A DNA stretch of 13,953 bases, taken from an uncultured Eubacterium sp. GTDB taxonomy: Bacteria > Bacillota > Clostridia > Lachnospirales > Lachnospiraceae. Within the stretch, counting starts at the first letter, position 1; the number at the start of each line of letters is the position of its first letter. This document shows, in pieces, positions 1 to 8,061 of the stretch. The notes under the pieces are model-generated. The model did no database searches. It was not told the origin of the DNA and worked only from the letters and a program-made list of their open reading frames with translations. The stretch lies in the NCBI GenBank assembly GCA_910586045.1, contig CAJUIH010000087.1, positions 1,994 through 15,946 of the forward strand. The letters are read 5' to 3'. The translations under genes were made by a program, and so were the position numbers.

Positions 1-278
1 TTGATAAAATGGATGATCGTTTCATTCAATTGGACAACCGCCTTGATAAAATGGACAGCCGCCTTGACAACATGGACAACCGCCTTGATAAAATGGATGA
101 TCGGCTCGATACACTCAAATTCAACCAGGAACATATAGCAGAAAAGCTAAAAGGCATTGAAGTGACCATGAACTATAACCATTACCATTTAAGCCACGAC
201 ATGAAAAAATTACAAGAAGATGTGCGTACGATTACAGAAATATTAAAAATAAATAATATGATCCCAGTTGCAAAATAA
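1..278 (+). CDS. Partial coiled-coil hypothetical protein (5' end outside window)
   Basis: The reading frame is open to the window edge (codons for Asp-Lys precede the first ATG at 9), so this is probably the 3' part of a longer gene; the visible part is about 91 residues. The first 35 residues from the ATG are five seven-residue units of the type M/L-D-x-R-L-D-x. Hydrophobic residues at positions 1 and 5 give the 3-4 spacing of a coiled coil. A non-repetitive, still helical-looking tail follows (KFNQEHIAEKLKGIEVT and then a segment rich in His, Asn and Tyr), ending at TAA. There is no signal peptide or membrane segment in the visible part. Base composition is clearly more AT-rich than the minus-strand genes. 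I do not recognise a family. Similar charged coiled-coil proteins occur as hypotheticals in Clostridia. A terminator follows at 321-363. The gene is convergent with the CPBP protease gene. Confidence 0.6.
   Translation, partial: DKMDDRFIQLDNRLDKMDSRLDNMDNRLDKMDDRLDTLKFNQEHIAEKLKGIEVTMNYNHYHLSHDMKKLQEDVRTITEILKINNMIPVAK
9..113 (+). repeat. Five 21-bp tandem repeat units
   Basis: Units start at 9, 30, 51, 72 and 93. The type unit is ATGGACAACCGCCTTGATAA plus one base. Units 2 and 4 differ only at the first base; unit 3 differs from unit 4 at a few positions; units 1 and 5 are more diverged. Each unit encodes one heptad of the coiled coil. The first 8 bases of the window match the end of a further unit, so the array extends upstream. 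The repeats are in frame, so unit gain or loss would change coiled-coil length without breaking the frame. Confidence 0.85.
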
Positions 279-320
279 TCATACATCTAAAACAAACGGA
301 AACAACCTATTACAGACCAG

Positions 321-363
321 AGTGTAAAGCCTATTGAAATGCCAAGACTTTACACTTTTATTT
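321..363 (+). terminator. Rho-independent terminator of the coiled-coil gene
   Basis: AGTGTAAAG (321-329) is perfectly complementary to CTTTACACT (348-356), with an 18-nt loop, and TTTTATTTTA follows directly on the plus strand. It lies 42 nt after the stop codon at 276-278. A second CTTTACACT copy at 375-383 could pair with the same left arm, but it lacks a T-run. On the minus strand there is no T-tract, so I do not see it as a terminator for the converging CPBP gene. Confidence 0.6.
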
Positions 364-410
364 TACCGCTGTTTCTTTACACTGCGCTTATTATCTGATC
401 AGGTGATATC

Positions 411-1283
411 CTAATTTGCTTTTCCGGTTTTTCTTTTTCCGTCCCTGCTCACCATCCGGTTCCCATATCCGGCAAAAATCCCGGTCAGCAGCAGGCAGAA
501 CACCGCCGCTGCAGCGATTCCCTTTCCCTGCTGGTTTAGAAATTTCAGTAATTCTGTTTCCGTCCAAAGCACCGAGGTCAGGTTGGATGCCATATGCGCG
601 GCCGCGGCTGTCGCAATGCTGCCTGTTTTACATACAATCACGGCTAACAGCAGGCCAAGCACAAATCCATACACCCCCTGCACCAGGTTCAAATGAAAGA
701 ATCCAAACAGCAGAGCGGACAGCAGGACAGCCACATGGTCACTTGTCTCTGCCCGCAGACGCCGCAATACAAATCCGCGGTAAACAAGTTCTTCCGCCGC
801 AGGGCCAAGCACGCACAGCACGCAGATTTCCAGCCAAAGACCATTCCCGTAAAAAATCTCAGAAACGTGCCGATATCCCTGTGATACCGTTTTCAAACCT
901 GTAAAATAAATCAGGTAATTGCAGGCAATGCCGCACAAAACAACGGATGCCGTATAACAAAACGCGGCAGGATAACGGTAAATGCCCTTTGTCTGACCTG
1001 CCGTATAAAAAACGCTTTCCTGTACGGCGCGCCAGACAAAGTACGCAAGACACACCGCCAGAGCGATCCCCTGCGGCAAAATGCCCGACATCTTAGGCTG
1101 TACCGATCTAAGCAGGCTGTACACGGCGTTCGAAAGGGCTGTATACAAAAGCGCAGGGACCGCTGCATGCAAAAGCGCCTGTACGTCCGGAAATTTTTTG
1201 ACCGGTGCTGTCCGCGGATCTGCCGTCTGTGCTTTCTGCGGATTTGCCGCCAGGTTTCTTTGCCGTTTTTGACCGTCAGACAT
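411..1283 (-). CDS. CPBP family intramembrane metalloprotease (CAAX protease/bacteriocin-processing type)
   Basis: An integral membrane protein of 290 residues with several hydrophobic segments. It has the three CPBP (Abi/Rce1-like) motifs in order: EELVYR at 164-169 (EExxxR), FGFFH ending at His197 (FxxxH), and HMASN at 230-234 (HxxxN). These form the glutamate/histidine metal site inside the membrane. The family covers CAAX-prenyl endopeptidases, bacteriocin-immunity proteins and regulators; the substrate here cannot be told from sequence. I chose the ATG at 1283 because it overlaps the folBK stop in ATGTCTGA (8 nt), which suggests coupled translation. In-frame ATGs further upstream (1304, 1361) would lie inside folBK and lack a good ribosome binding site. 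The N-terminal 30 or so residues are polar and basic. It is the last gene of the minus-strand string. No terminator is evident downstream on this strand. Confidence 0.85.
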   Translation of the reverse strand: MSDGQKRQRNLAANPQKAQTADPRTAPVKKFPDVQALLHAAVPALLYTALSNAVYSLLRSVQPKMSGILPQGIALAVCLAYFVWRAVQESVFYTAGQTKGIYRYPAAFCYTASVVLCGIACNYLIYFTGLKTVSQGYRHVSEIFYGNGLWLEICVLCVLGPAAEELVYRGFVLRRLRAETSDHVAVLLSALLFGFFHLNLVQGVYGFVLGLLLAVIVCKTGSIATAAAAHMASNLTSVLWTETELLKFLNQQGKGIAAAAVFCLLLTGIFAGYGNRMVSRDGKRKTGKAN

Positions 1284-2100
1284 CTTTTTGTACCAGGCTT
1301 TCATACATCTGCCCAACCGTCTTTTGCAAAAGCGGATGGAAATACCACGGTGCAATCTCATGCAGCGGCTTTAATACAAACATCCGGTTATGCAGATCCG
1401 GATGCGGGATTGTAAGCTGCGGTGTATGCACGATTTGTGAATCATAAAACAGGATATCCAAATCCAGCGTGCGCGGGCCCCAATGAATATCCCGTGTTCT
1501 CCCCGCATGCGCTTCAATACTATGCAGCTCTTCCAACAACTGCTGCGAATTTAAAATCGTTTCGATGTGAACGGCACAGTTTAAAAACGGGCCTTGTTCC
1601 ACATCCCCATACGGCTCTGTCTCTATCACCTGTGACTGTTCGCATACCTTACAAGAGGAAAGCGCGTCCAGCTCCTGGATCCCCTGGCGGATATAGGCCA
1701 TCCGGTCGCCCATATTCGAACCAAGGGACAGGTAGGCATTGTGACGGGCGCGGTCGACACTGACACAGACGTTTTTAATGGGCAGGCCAATCGGCGCCCA
1801 CGGCTTCTTTACCTTGATCCGGATGCGATTTACCTGTGCATACTGCATTAACAGTTCCTGCGCAAGATGCTCCGCCGCAGATTCTACCAGCTTGTACGTA
1901 TGTTCCTGCATATATCTGGTAATAAAATGACAGACTGCGCCGTAATCAATCGTGCGAGACAGATCGTCCGCCTGCCCTGCCCGTAACAAATCCAGATCCA
2001 TGTAGACCGATACAAGAAACTGTTGTCCCAAAATATTTTCTTCCGTATATACGCCGTGTTTCGCATAAATACTCAAATCCTGAATAATAATCTGATCCAT
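1276..2100 (-). CDS. folBK: Bifunctional dihydroneopterin aldolase / HPPK (FolB-FolK fusion)
   Basis: A 274-residue fusion covering two consecutive steps of folate synthesis in the cytosol. Residues 1-118 are dihydroneopterin aldolase, which converts 7,8-dihydroneopterin to 6-hydroxymethyl-dihydropterin and glycolaldehyde; the HGVYTEE segment is at 15-21 and the conserved lysine region KVKKPWAP at 96-103. Residues 120-272 are 6-hydroxymethyl-dihydropterin pyrophosphokinase: YLSLGSNMGDR at 123-133, the GRTRD...WGPRTLDLDILFY signature at 200-219 with metal-binding Asp213 and Asp215, and IPHPDLHNRMFVL at 231-243. FolB-FolK fusions are common in Clostridia. A clear ribosome binding site (AAGGGGAG) lies 6 nt before the ATG. 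A 105-nt gap separates it from folP. Its stop overlaps the start of the CPBP gene. All catalytic motifs look intact. Confidence 0.95.
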   Translation of the reverse strand: MDQIIIQDLSIYAKHGVYTEENILGQQFLVSVYMDLDLLRAGQADDLSRTIDYGAVCHFITRYMQEHTYKLVESAAEHLAQELLMQYAQVNRIRIKVKKPWAPIGLPIKNVCVSVDRARHNAYLSLGSNMGDRMAYIRQGIQELDALSSCKVCEQSQVIETEPYGDVEQGPFLNCAVHIETILNSQQLLEELHSIEAHAGRTRDIHWGPRTLDLDILFYDSQIVHTPQLTIPHPDLHNRMFVLKPLHEIAPWYFHPLLQKTVGQMYESLVQKDV

Positions 2101-2205
2101 AATATTCTCCCCTTGTAAAATCGATCGGCTGTCACACCGTATTAACCGAAAACATGCAGCTCGCGCCGATCTGCTTTCGCAAAATCGTACCTTTTATACA
2201 TGTCT
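2101..2205 (-). other. folP-folBK intergenic spacer with 7-bp inverted repeat
   Basis: This 105-nt spacer inside the folate string holds GATCGGC (2123-2129) and its complement GCCGATC (2165-2171), separated by 35 nt. No T-tract in a terminator position and no good promoter is visible. It may only be an RNA-processing or chance structure. Confidence 0.25.
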
Positions 2206-3021
2206 TTACATCCGCTGGTACAAAATTTCCTCTGCCATACGCACCGCCCTTGCATTTTCCTTTACATCATGCACCCTGACAAACGCACACCGTGCAAGCA
2301 CTGCAAATACCGTCGTCACCAGCGTCCCCTCTACGCGTTCCGTAACCGGCAGGTCAAGTGCGGTTCCGATTACGGATTTGCGGGATGTCCCAAGCAGCAG
2401 CGGGTAGCCAAGCGCGTGAAGCTGATCAAGGTTTCGAATTGCTTCTAAATTGTTCTCGTATGTTTTGGCAAATCCAATGCCTGGATCAAGCAGGATCCGA
2501 TCGTTTCGGATGCCCGCTTTCTGCGCAATCTGTACGGTTTCTTTCAGGTCCGCGGTCATATCCCGCAAAAAATTGCCGTACCGCATATCCGTGCGGTTAT
2601 GCATCAGACAGCAGAAAACCCCGGCCTGCGCAATCACCTTTGCCATATCCGCATCATACTTTAACCCCCAGATATCATTGATCAAATCGGCCCCCACATC
2701 GATGGCCGCTTTTGCCACCCTGCTTTTATAAGTGTCCACGGACACCGGTATGTCATACGTTTCTTTTATTTTCGTAAGCACCGGGAGGATCCTGCTTATT
2801 TCTTCCTCTTCTGCTATTTGCGTATGCCCCGGCCTGGTCGATTCACCGCCGATATCTATGACATCGGCACCGTCGCGGATCATTTCCCCGACATGGTGCA
2901 CCGCCGCATCCGTCGTAAGCCATTTTCCGCCGTCAGAAAACGAATCCGGCGTGATATTCAAAATACCCATCAGATACGTTTTGTGATGCAGGTCAAATTC
3001 ATGTGTCCCTATTTTCATCAT
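2206..3021 (-). CDS. folP: Dihydropteroate synthase
   Basis: A 271-residue TIM-barrel enzyme that joins 6-hydroxymethyl-dihydropterin diphosphate to p-aminobenzoate to give 7,8-dihydropteroate; it is the sulfonamide target. Both family signatures are present: MGILNITPDSFSDGG at 18-32 with Asn22, and DIGGESTRPG at 56-65. SVDTYK, INDIWG, DPGIGFAKT and LLGTSRKSVIG (pABA/pterin-binding lysine and serine) follow. Length is normal for the family. The start is one of two adjacent ATGs (3021 or 3018), with GAGG about 11 nt upstream of the first, a longer spacing than for its neighbours. The gap to folE is 127 nt, the longest gap within the folate string. In some other Clostridia an HD-domain gene sits between folE and folP (from memory); none is present here. 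Confidence 0.96.
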   Translation of the reverse strand: MMKIGTHEFDLHHKTYLMGILNITPDSFSDGGKWLTTDAAVHHVGEMIRDGADVIDIGGESTRPGHTQIAEEEEISRILPVLTKIKETYDIPVSVDTYKSRVAKAAIDVGADLINDIWGLKYDADMAKVIAQAGVFCCLMHNRTDMRYGNFLRDMTADLKETVQIAQKAGIRNDRILLDPGIGFAKTYENNLEAIRNLDQLHALGYPLLLGTSRKSVIGTALDLPVTERVEGTLVTTVFAVLARCAFVRVHDVKENARAVRMAEEILYQRM

Positions 3022-3148
3022 GGTTTTGCTTTCCTCTTTGCTGATCCTCTCTTTGGCCTTCTCATGGACTGGCTGCTCTAACGATCATACGATCCGGTTT
3101 TGCCGGTGCACAGCCGTTAATGATTCGTATCATTTGTTCTTATACCGG

Positions 3149-3754
3149 CTATTTTTGAACCATCTGGAAAAAACGGTCCTGCAGCGCTTCTTGATCCGCA
3201 AATACCCCCCGCACCGCAAACGTAACGGTTGTACTGCCCGGCTGACGTACGCCCCGCATGGTCATGCACATATGCTCCGCTTCCAGCATTACCATCGCCC
3301 CTTTCGGCCTGAGATATGTCATCAACGCGTCCGCAATCTGCACGGTCATGCGCTCCTGAAGCTGCAGCCTGCGCGCGTAGATCGACACCGTACGTGCCAG
3401 CTTGCTTAATCCCGCGACCTTTCCGTCCGGGATATACGCCACATGCGCCTTTCCATAAAACGGCAGCAAATGGTGCTCACAGGTAGAATAAAATGTAATA
3501 TCCCGTTCCAAAACCATGTCGGTATTATCCGTTTGAAACGTTTTTGCTAAAGGATCGGACGCCTGCTGCACCATTCCGCCGTAAATCTCCCGGTACATTC
3601 TGGCGATCCGCCGGGGCGTCTCCACAAGCCCTTCGCGGGTCGGGTCTTCCCCGATCCCTTCCAGCAGCAGGCGCACGCCTTCCATGATTTTTTGTTCGTC
3701 AAAGGTCTGTCCATCCATCGGCTCCCTGTCCTTTGGCTGATTTTCATTTACCAT
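3149..3754 (-). CDS. folE: GTP cyclohydrolase I
   Basis: A 201-residue enzyme that converts GTP to 7,8-dihydroneopterin triphosphate and formate, the entry step of tetrahydrofolate synthesis. The zinc site is intact: STCEHHLLPF with Cys92 and His95, and HMCMTMRGV with Cys163. SKLART and QERMTVQIADAL complete the active-site signatures. I chose the ATG at 3754 because a GAGGG ribosome binding site lies about 8 nt upstream and it overlaps the folC stop in ATGGTAA (7 nt). The frame stays open upstream to 3850, but that extension is Arg/Gly-rich, overlaps folC, and has no family homology that I can see. This is type IA, so the organism does not rely on FolE2 for this step. Confidence 0.96.
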   Translation of the reverse strand: MVNENQPKDREPMDGQTFDEQKIMEGVRLLLEGIGEDPTREGLVETPRRIARMYREIYGGMVQQASDPLAKTFQTDNTDMVLERDITFYSTCEHHLLPFYGKAHVAYIPDGKVAGLSKLARTVSIYARRLQLQERMTVQIADALMTYLRPKGAMVMLEAEHMCMTMRGVRQPGSTTVTFAVRGVFADQEALQDRFFQMVQK

Positions 3755-5052
3755 ATTCCGTCCCTCACCGCCTGTCTTAATTCCCCTAAATAAGAAAACG
3801 ACCCAAAAGCAAGCACCACGCCGTCTGCCCCGGCCGCTTTTGCCGCGCATGCCGCTGCCTGCGGTATGCGCGCCGCATAAGTAACCGCCGGATGAAACCG
3901 TCCGGCCTTTTTGGCAAGCGCCTGTCCATCCAGTGCGCGCGGATGGTCCGGCGTCACGGTAAATACCCGCGCCGCATACGGCAGGGTCAGTTCCAGTACT
4001 TTCTCATATTCTTTATCCGCAAATACCCCAATGATATAGACAAGCCTGCGGCCCGCAAAACAATTCCGAACCGTCTCGCGCAGGCAGTACGCGGCTGCTT
4101 CATTGTGCGCGCCGTCGATATAAAAATCAGGCTGGCGCGCGATTTGTTCCATACGGCCCGGCAAAGAAACCCGCTCCAGGCCGCGTCTTACCGCCTGCTT
4201 TGAAATCCCAATCCCCTGCTCTTGCAGCAGGCGGACCGTTTCCAGCACACACGTAATATTATCTTTTTGGCAAGCTCCGGTCAACGGACACCGCAGCGTT
4301 TTCCCATCACCAGTATCCGGAATTTCCAGCATGCTGTGCCGCCCATCATACGTATAGGCAGATAGCAAGGCCGGATCCGCGGCCCGCAGTGTACAGCCCG
4401 CATCCTTAGCGGCCGCCCGCAGTGTTTCCATAACTTCCGGTTTCTGGGCAGACGATACGCACGGACAGCCCGGTTTCATTATCCCGGCTTTCGCCTGCGC
4501 GATTTTTTCAACAGAATCGCCAAGCATTGCCATATGGTCCCTGCCGATCGATGTAATTACACTGCATAGTGGATGTGTAATCAAATTTGTCGCATCCATT
4601 GCCCCGCCAAGCCCTGCTTCCAGCACAACATACGCGCACTGCTTTTTGTGAAAATACCAAAAAGCCGCCGCCGTTTCCACTTCAAACGACGTCGGGTGCC
4701 GAAGCCCTGCTTCGAGCATCTGTGCGCATGCCTGCTGTACGCTGGATACCGCTGCTGTATAATCCTCTTTGGATATGGGACGGCCGTCAATTTGTATCAC
4801 CTCCTGCGGCGCAAAAACAGCCGGTGACAGATACAAACCCGTGCGGTACCCGGCTTCCGTTAAAATCCGCGCCAGCATCGCGCAAACGGATCCTTTTCCA
4901 TTGGTACCCGCCACATGTATGATGCGCAGTTGTTCCTGTACATTCCCCATGCGTTCCATTAAATGTGAAATCCCGTCGAGCTTGTAGTTGATACCGTACG
5001 CTGTCGTTTGTTTTAAAAATTCTCCGGTTTGCCCGTCATCGATCACCGCCAT
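3748..5052 (-). CDS. folC: Dihydrofolate synthase / folylpolyglutamate synthase
   Basis: A 434-residue Mur-ligase-fold enzyme that adds glutamate to dihydropteroate and/or extends the polyglutamate tail of folates, with ATP. The P-loop GTNGKGS is at 49-55. A Mur-type central domain (LEAGLGGAMDATN, then SIGRDHMAMLGDS) and the C-terminal DFYIDGAHNEAA segment follow. Length is typical. I chose the ATG at 5052, 8 nt after the gpsA stop, with GGGAGG about 13 nt upstream. An alternative GTG at 5073 lies inside gpsA and would add 7 residues. It is co-oriented and nearly contiguous with gpsA upstream and overlaps folE downstream. The residues that separate bifunctional FolC from FPGS-only enzymes cannot be judged by eye. 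As the only FolC here, next to folP, it is likely bifunctional. Confidence 0.94.
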   Translation of the reverse strand: MAVIDDGQTGEFLKQTTAYGINYKLDGISHLMERMGNVQEQLRIIHVAGTNGKGSVCAMLARILTEAGYRTGLYLSPAVFAPQEVIQIDGRPISKEDYTAAVSSVQQACAQMLEAGLRHPTSFEVETAAAFWYFHKKQCAYVVLEAGLGGAMDATNLITHPLCSVITSIGRDHMAMLGDSVEKIAQAKAGIMKPGCPCVSSAQKPEVMETLRAAAKDAGCTLRAADPALLSAYTYDGRHSMLEIPDTGDGKTLRCPLTGACQKDNITCVLETVRLLQEQGIGISKQAVRRGLERVSLPGRMEQIARQPDFYIDGAHNEAAAYCLRETVRNCFAGRRLVYIIGVFADKEYEKVLELTLPYAARVFTVTPDHPRALDGQALAKKAGRFHPAVTYAARIPQAAACAAKAAGADGVVLAFGSFSYLGELRQAVRDGIW

Positions 5053-5060
5053 TGTGTTTC

Positions 5061-6074
5061 TTATGCCTCCCACGCAAGTTCGTCATTTTCCGCTTTCCGG
5101 TCACGCGTCATCAGTTCGTATACAGCGTCCTTTACCGGCTTATTTTCAAATAACGCCGCGTTGACCTGTTCGATAATCGGCAGGTCCACGTCATATTTTC
5201 TGGCAAGCCCGACCGCCGCCTTTGCGGAATAGACCCCTTCCACAACCATTTTTACCTCGTCCATCGCCTGACGCATCGTATAGCCCTGCCCCATCAGGAT
5301 CCCTGCCCTGCGGTTGCGGCTGTGCATGCTGGCGCAGGTAACAATCAGATCCCCGATCCCGGTCAGCCCGCTTAACGTCTCATACTTCGCGCCCATCGCA
5401 AGGCCGAGCCTGCTGATTTCATTGATTCCCCTTGTAATCAGCGCCGCTTTTGTATTATCCCCGTATCCAAGCCCGTCCGCCATACCGGCGGCAAGCGCAA
5501 TGACATTTTTTAGGGACGCGCCGATTTCCATGCCCAATACATCGGGGCTGGTATACACCCGGAACGCTTCATTCATAAACAAATGCTGCACCTGTTCCGC
5601 CGTTTCTTTTTTCTGCGCTCCTGCAACCAGCGCGGACGGCATGCCGCGGCCGACTTCTTCCGCATGCGAAGGCCCGCACAAAACCGCCGTTACGCACTGC
5701 GGGATTTCCTGTTTAATCACCTTAGAAAGCGTAAACAGCGTTTCATCCTCGATGCCTTTTGCAACGCTGATCACAAGCTGCCCATCCGCCGCAAAGGACG
5801 CCATCTGGTTTGCTGTCTGCCTGGTATACATAGACGGCACCGCAAGTACGAGCGCATCCATACCCTGGACGGCTTTCCGCAAATCCGCCGTAAACTGTAC
5901 CGTTTCCGGCAGCGTTACACCGGGAAGCTTTTCCGTATGCTCATGCTGTCTCGCCAACTGCTCGATTTCCGACGCAAGGGCGGACCACACCATAACCTCA
6001 TGTCCGTTTTTGGCCAATACAAAAGCAAGGGCCGTACCCCAGCTTCCTGCACCGATCATACCTATTTTTGCCAT
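5061..6074 (-). CDS. gpsA: NAD(P)-dependent glycerol-3-phosphate dehydrogenase
   Basis: A 337-residue cytosolic enzyme that reduces dihydroxyacetone phosphate to sn-glycerol 3-phosphate, the backbone for phospholipids. The N-terminal Rossmann motif GAGSWGTA is at 8-15. Conserved LAVPS (77-81), SVAKGIE with Lys106, GPSHAEEV at 134-141, and SLKNVIALAAG with Lys189 follow. NTKAALITRG is at 207-216. Full length and intact. A strong GGAGGAAG ribosome binding site lies about 7 nt before the ATG. A 16-nt gap separates it from plsY, which uses its product, so the two form a natural pair. In many sporulating Clostridia spoIVA comes next (from memory); here folC does. Confidence 0.97.
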   Translation of the reverse strand: MAKIGMIGAGSWGTALAFVLAKNGHEVMVWSALASEIEQLARQHEHTEKLPGVTLPETVQFTADLRKAVQGMDALVLAVPSMYTRQTANQMASFAADGQLVISVAKGIEDETLFTLSKVIKQEIPQCVTAVLCGPSHAEEVGRGMPSALVAGAQKKETAEQVQHLFMNEAFRVYTSPDVLGMEIGASLKNVIALAAGMADGLGYGDNTKAALITRGINEISRLGLAMGAKYETLSGLTGIGDLIVTCASMHSRNRRAGILMGQGYTMRQAMDEVKMVVEGVYSAKAAVGLARKYDVDLPIIEQVNAALFENKPVKDAVYELMTRDRKAENDELAWEA

Positions 6075-6090
6075 CGCTTACTTCCTCCAT

Positions 6091-6720
6091 TCACACTTTG
6101 TTTTCCGTTCCGCTCAGCAGCCGTTTAATATTGGAAGAATGCCTGACCACCCCGAGCAGGCAGATCACCCCTACAACGGTATAAATCTCGCCAAGCGCTT
6201 CCGGCGGCGCGCCAAGTATCCCGTTTTGTCCAAACAGAATCGTCTGTACAAAAAATCCAAGACAGACAAGAAGGGATCCGACGGACACATACCGTTTCAC
6301 AAACACGCTCAGCGTAAACAACACCAGACAGGCCGGAACCGCCCACGGGCAGAATGCCAGCAGCATGCCGGAAGTCGTGGCAATCCCTTTGCCGCCCCTG
6401 AATTTTAAATGCACCGGAAAATTGTGTCCCAACACCGCGCCAAGCCCCGCGTATGCTTCCAAAATCTTGATCCCCTGCGGGTATTTTTCACGGAACAAAA
6501 GCCACACGAACAATACGGCAAAAACGCCCTTAAACCCGTCTCCTAAAAACACAAGGATGCCCGCCTTTTTTCCAAGTGTGCGGAATGTATTGGTCGTCCC
6601 GATATTGCCGCTGCCCATCTGGCGGATATCCACATGGACATGCTTCGCATAAAAATAGCCCGCCGTAAACAATCCAAACAGATACCCAATCAGTACAGAA
6701 ATAATACGTGCTGCGGTCAT
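6091..6720 (-). CDS. plsY: Acyl-phosphate:glycerol-3-phosphate acyltransferase
   Basis: A 209-residue polytopic membrane enzyme that transfers the acyl group of acyl-phosphate (made by PlsX) to the 1-position of glycerol 3-phosphate, giving lysophosphatidic acid. The three PlsY motifs are present: GSGNIGTTNTFR at 37-47, GHNFPVHLKFRGGKGIAT at 98-115, and a C-terminal segment with RHSSNIKRLLSGTE. Several hydrophobic spans separate the motifs. The ATG at 6720 shares ATGA with the der stop (4-nt overlap), and a GGAGGG ribosome binding site lies in the 3' end of der, which supports translational coupling. Its substrate is supplied by gpsA, immediately downstream. Confidence 0.97.
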   Translation of the reverse strand: MTAARIISVLIGYLFGLFTAGYFYAKHVHVDIRQMGSGNIGTTNTFRTLGKKAGILVFLGDGFKGVFAVLFVWLLFREKYPQGIKILEAYAGLGAVLGHNFPVHLKFRGGKGIATTSGMLLAFCPWAVPACLVLFTLSVFVKRYVSVGSLLVCLGFFVQTILFGQNGILGAPPEALGEIYTVVGVICLLGVVRHSSNIKRLLSGTENKV

Positions 6721-8045
6721 TTTCCGCTTTCCCTCCTTTCACGGATTATAAATCGAAGCGGCGTCCCGCGGAATCCAAACGCCTCCCGGATGCGGTTTTC
6801 AATATACCGCAGATAAGAAAAATGCATAAGCTGCTTATAGTTGACAAAAATCACAAATGTAGGCGGCTTTACGGAAACCTGCGTAATATAATACAGCCGC
6901 AGCCGTTTCCCCTTATCATACGGCGGCTGCTGCATAGCGACGGCTTCCGTCATAATCTCATTTAAAACTCCGGTCGCAACACGCATGGAATGGTTCTGGA
7001 TCACCATATCAATCACATCAAACAGCTTGTGCAGCCGCTGTCCGGTCTTTGCGGATATAAATAAGATCTCCGCGTAGGACATAAAACGAAGCACTTCACG
7101 GATCCGTTCGCTCTGGCGGTAGATTGTTTTATCGTCCTTTTCCACAAGGTCCCATTTATTGACTGCGATCATCACGCCCTTGCCGCGGTCATGCGCAATG
7201 CCCGCGATCTTGGCATCCTGTTCCGTAACCCCTTCGGTCGCATCGATCATCAGGATGACGACATCCGCCCGTTCCACCGCCGTTACCGCACGGATAATGC
7301 TGTATCGCTCGATTTCGCCCTTGACCTTGCTTTTGCGCCGGATCCCCGCCGTATCAATCAATACATATTCCTGCCCGTTATGGCGCACCGGCGTGTCGAT
7401 CGCGTCGCGCGTCGTCCCGGCAATATCGGATACTATTACACGGTCTTTGCCGCACAGCCGGTTTACAAGCGAGGATTTTCCGGTGTTCGGTTTCCCGATA
7501 ATGGCGATTTTCGGCCGTTCATCCTCGGCTTCATCCTGGCTGCGGTCCGCAAAAAGGCCGATGACCTGATCCAGCAGATCGCCGATCCCAAGCCTGGACG
7601 CGGCGGATATTGGCATCGGCTCTCCCAGCCCAAGGTTGTAAAACTCATAAACATCCATCATAAACTTTTCAAAATTATCTACTTTATTTACGACCAGCAC
7701 GACCGGTTTGCGGGAACGGCGCAGCATATCCGCGACCTTATCGTCCGCGTCCACTAACCCTTGGCGTACATCGGTAAGCATAAGGATCACATCCGCCGTA
7801 TCAATTGCAATCTGCGCCTGCTCCCGCATCTGGGATAAAATAATATCCTGGCTGTCTGGTTCGATACCGCCGGTATCAATGATCGTAAATTCCTGGTCAG
7901 TCCAGGACACATCCGCATAGATCCGGTCCCTTGTAACCCCCGGCGTATCCTGTACGATGGAAATACGGGAACCCGCCAGCACATTAAACAGCGTAGATTT
8001 TCCTACATTCGGACGCCCGACAATCGCTACGATTGGTTTACTCAT
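6717..8045 (-). CDS. der: Ribosome biogenesis GTPase Der (EngA)
   Basis: A 442-residue double-GTPase essential for maturation of the 50S subunit. Two G domains are in tandem. G domain 1 has GRPNVGKST at 10-17, DTPGVTRD, DTGG and NKVD at 120-123. G domain 2 has GKPNTGKSS at 184-192, GTTRDAID, DTAGIRRK at 231-238 and NKWD at 296-299. The C-terminal KH-like domain follows (for example PPTFVIFVN and the final basic tail). The ATG at 8045 is preceded at 7 nt by AGGAGA. The in-frame ATG at 8084 would add 13 residues overlapping the upstream gene and is less likely. It starts 16 nt after the DUF512 gene. Confidence 0.97.
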   Translation of the reverse strand: MSKPIVAIVGRPNVGKSTLFNVLAGSRISIVQDTPGVTRDRIYADVSWTDQEFTIIDTGGIEPDSQDIILSQMREQAQIAIDTADVILMLTDVRQGLVDADDKVADMLRRSRKPVVLVVNKVDNFEKFMMDVYEFYNLGLGEPMPISAASRLGIGDLLDQVIGLFADRSQDEAEDERPKIAIIGKPNTGKSSLVNRLCGKDRVIVSDIAGTTRDAIDTPVRHNGQEYVLIDTAGIRRKSKVKGEIERYSIIRAVTAVERADVVILMIDATEGVTEQDAKIAGIAHDRGKGVMIAVNKWDLVEKDDKTIYRQSERIREVLRFMSYAEILFISAKTGQRLHKLFDVIDMVIQNHSMRVATGVLNEIMTEAVAMQQPPYDKGKRLRLYYITQVSVKPPTFVIFVNYKQLMHFSYLRYIENRIREAFGFRGTPLRFIIRERRESGK

Positions 8046-8061
8046 GTTTGCTCTCCTATTC

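Noticed and set aside
9..113. Short regular repeats as a CRISPR array
   Set aside because: Units are contiguous, 21 bp, without spacers, and code for heptads in frame.
3022..3148. A THF or other folate riboswitch, or a lost small gene, in the folE-folP gap
   Set aside because: Only small hairpins (for example CCGG-CAAAA-CCGG) are visible. No riboswitch consensus and no open frame with family resemblance.
5314..6408. A 364-codon open frame on the plus strand opposite gpsA and plsY
   Set aside because: Its product is Ser/Pro/Ala-rich without family motifs, and both minus-strand genes are intact with good ribosome binding sites. It is a mirror frame of codon-biased genes.
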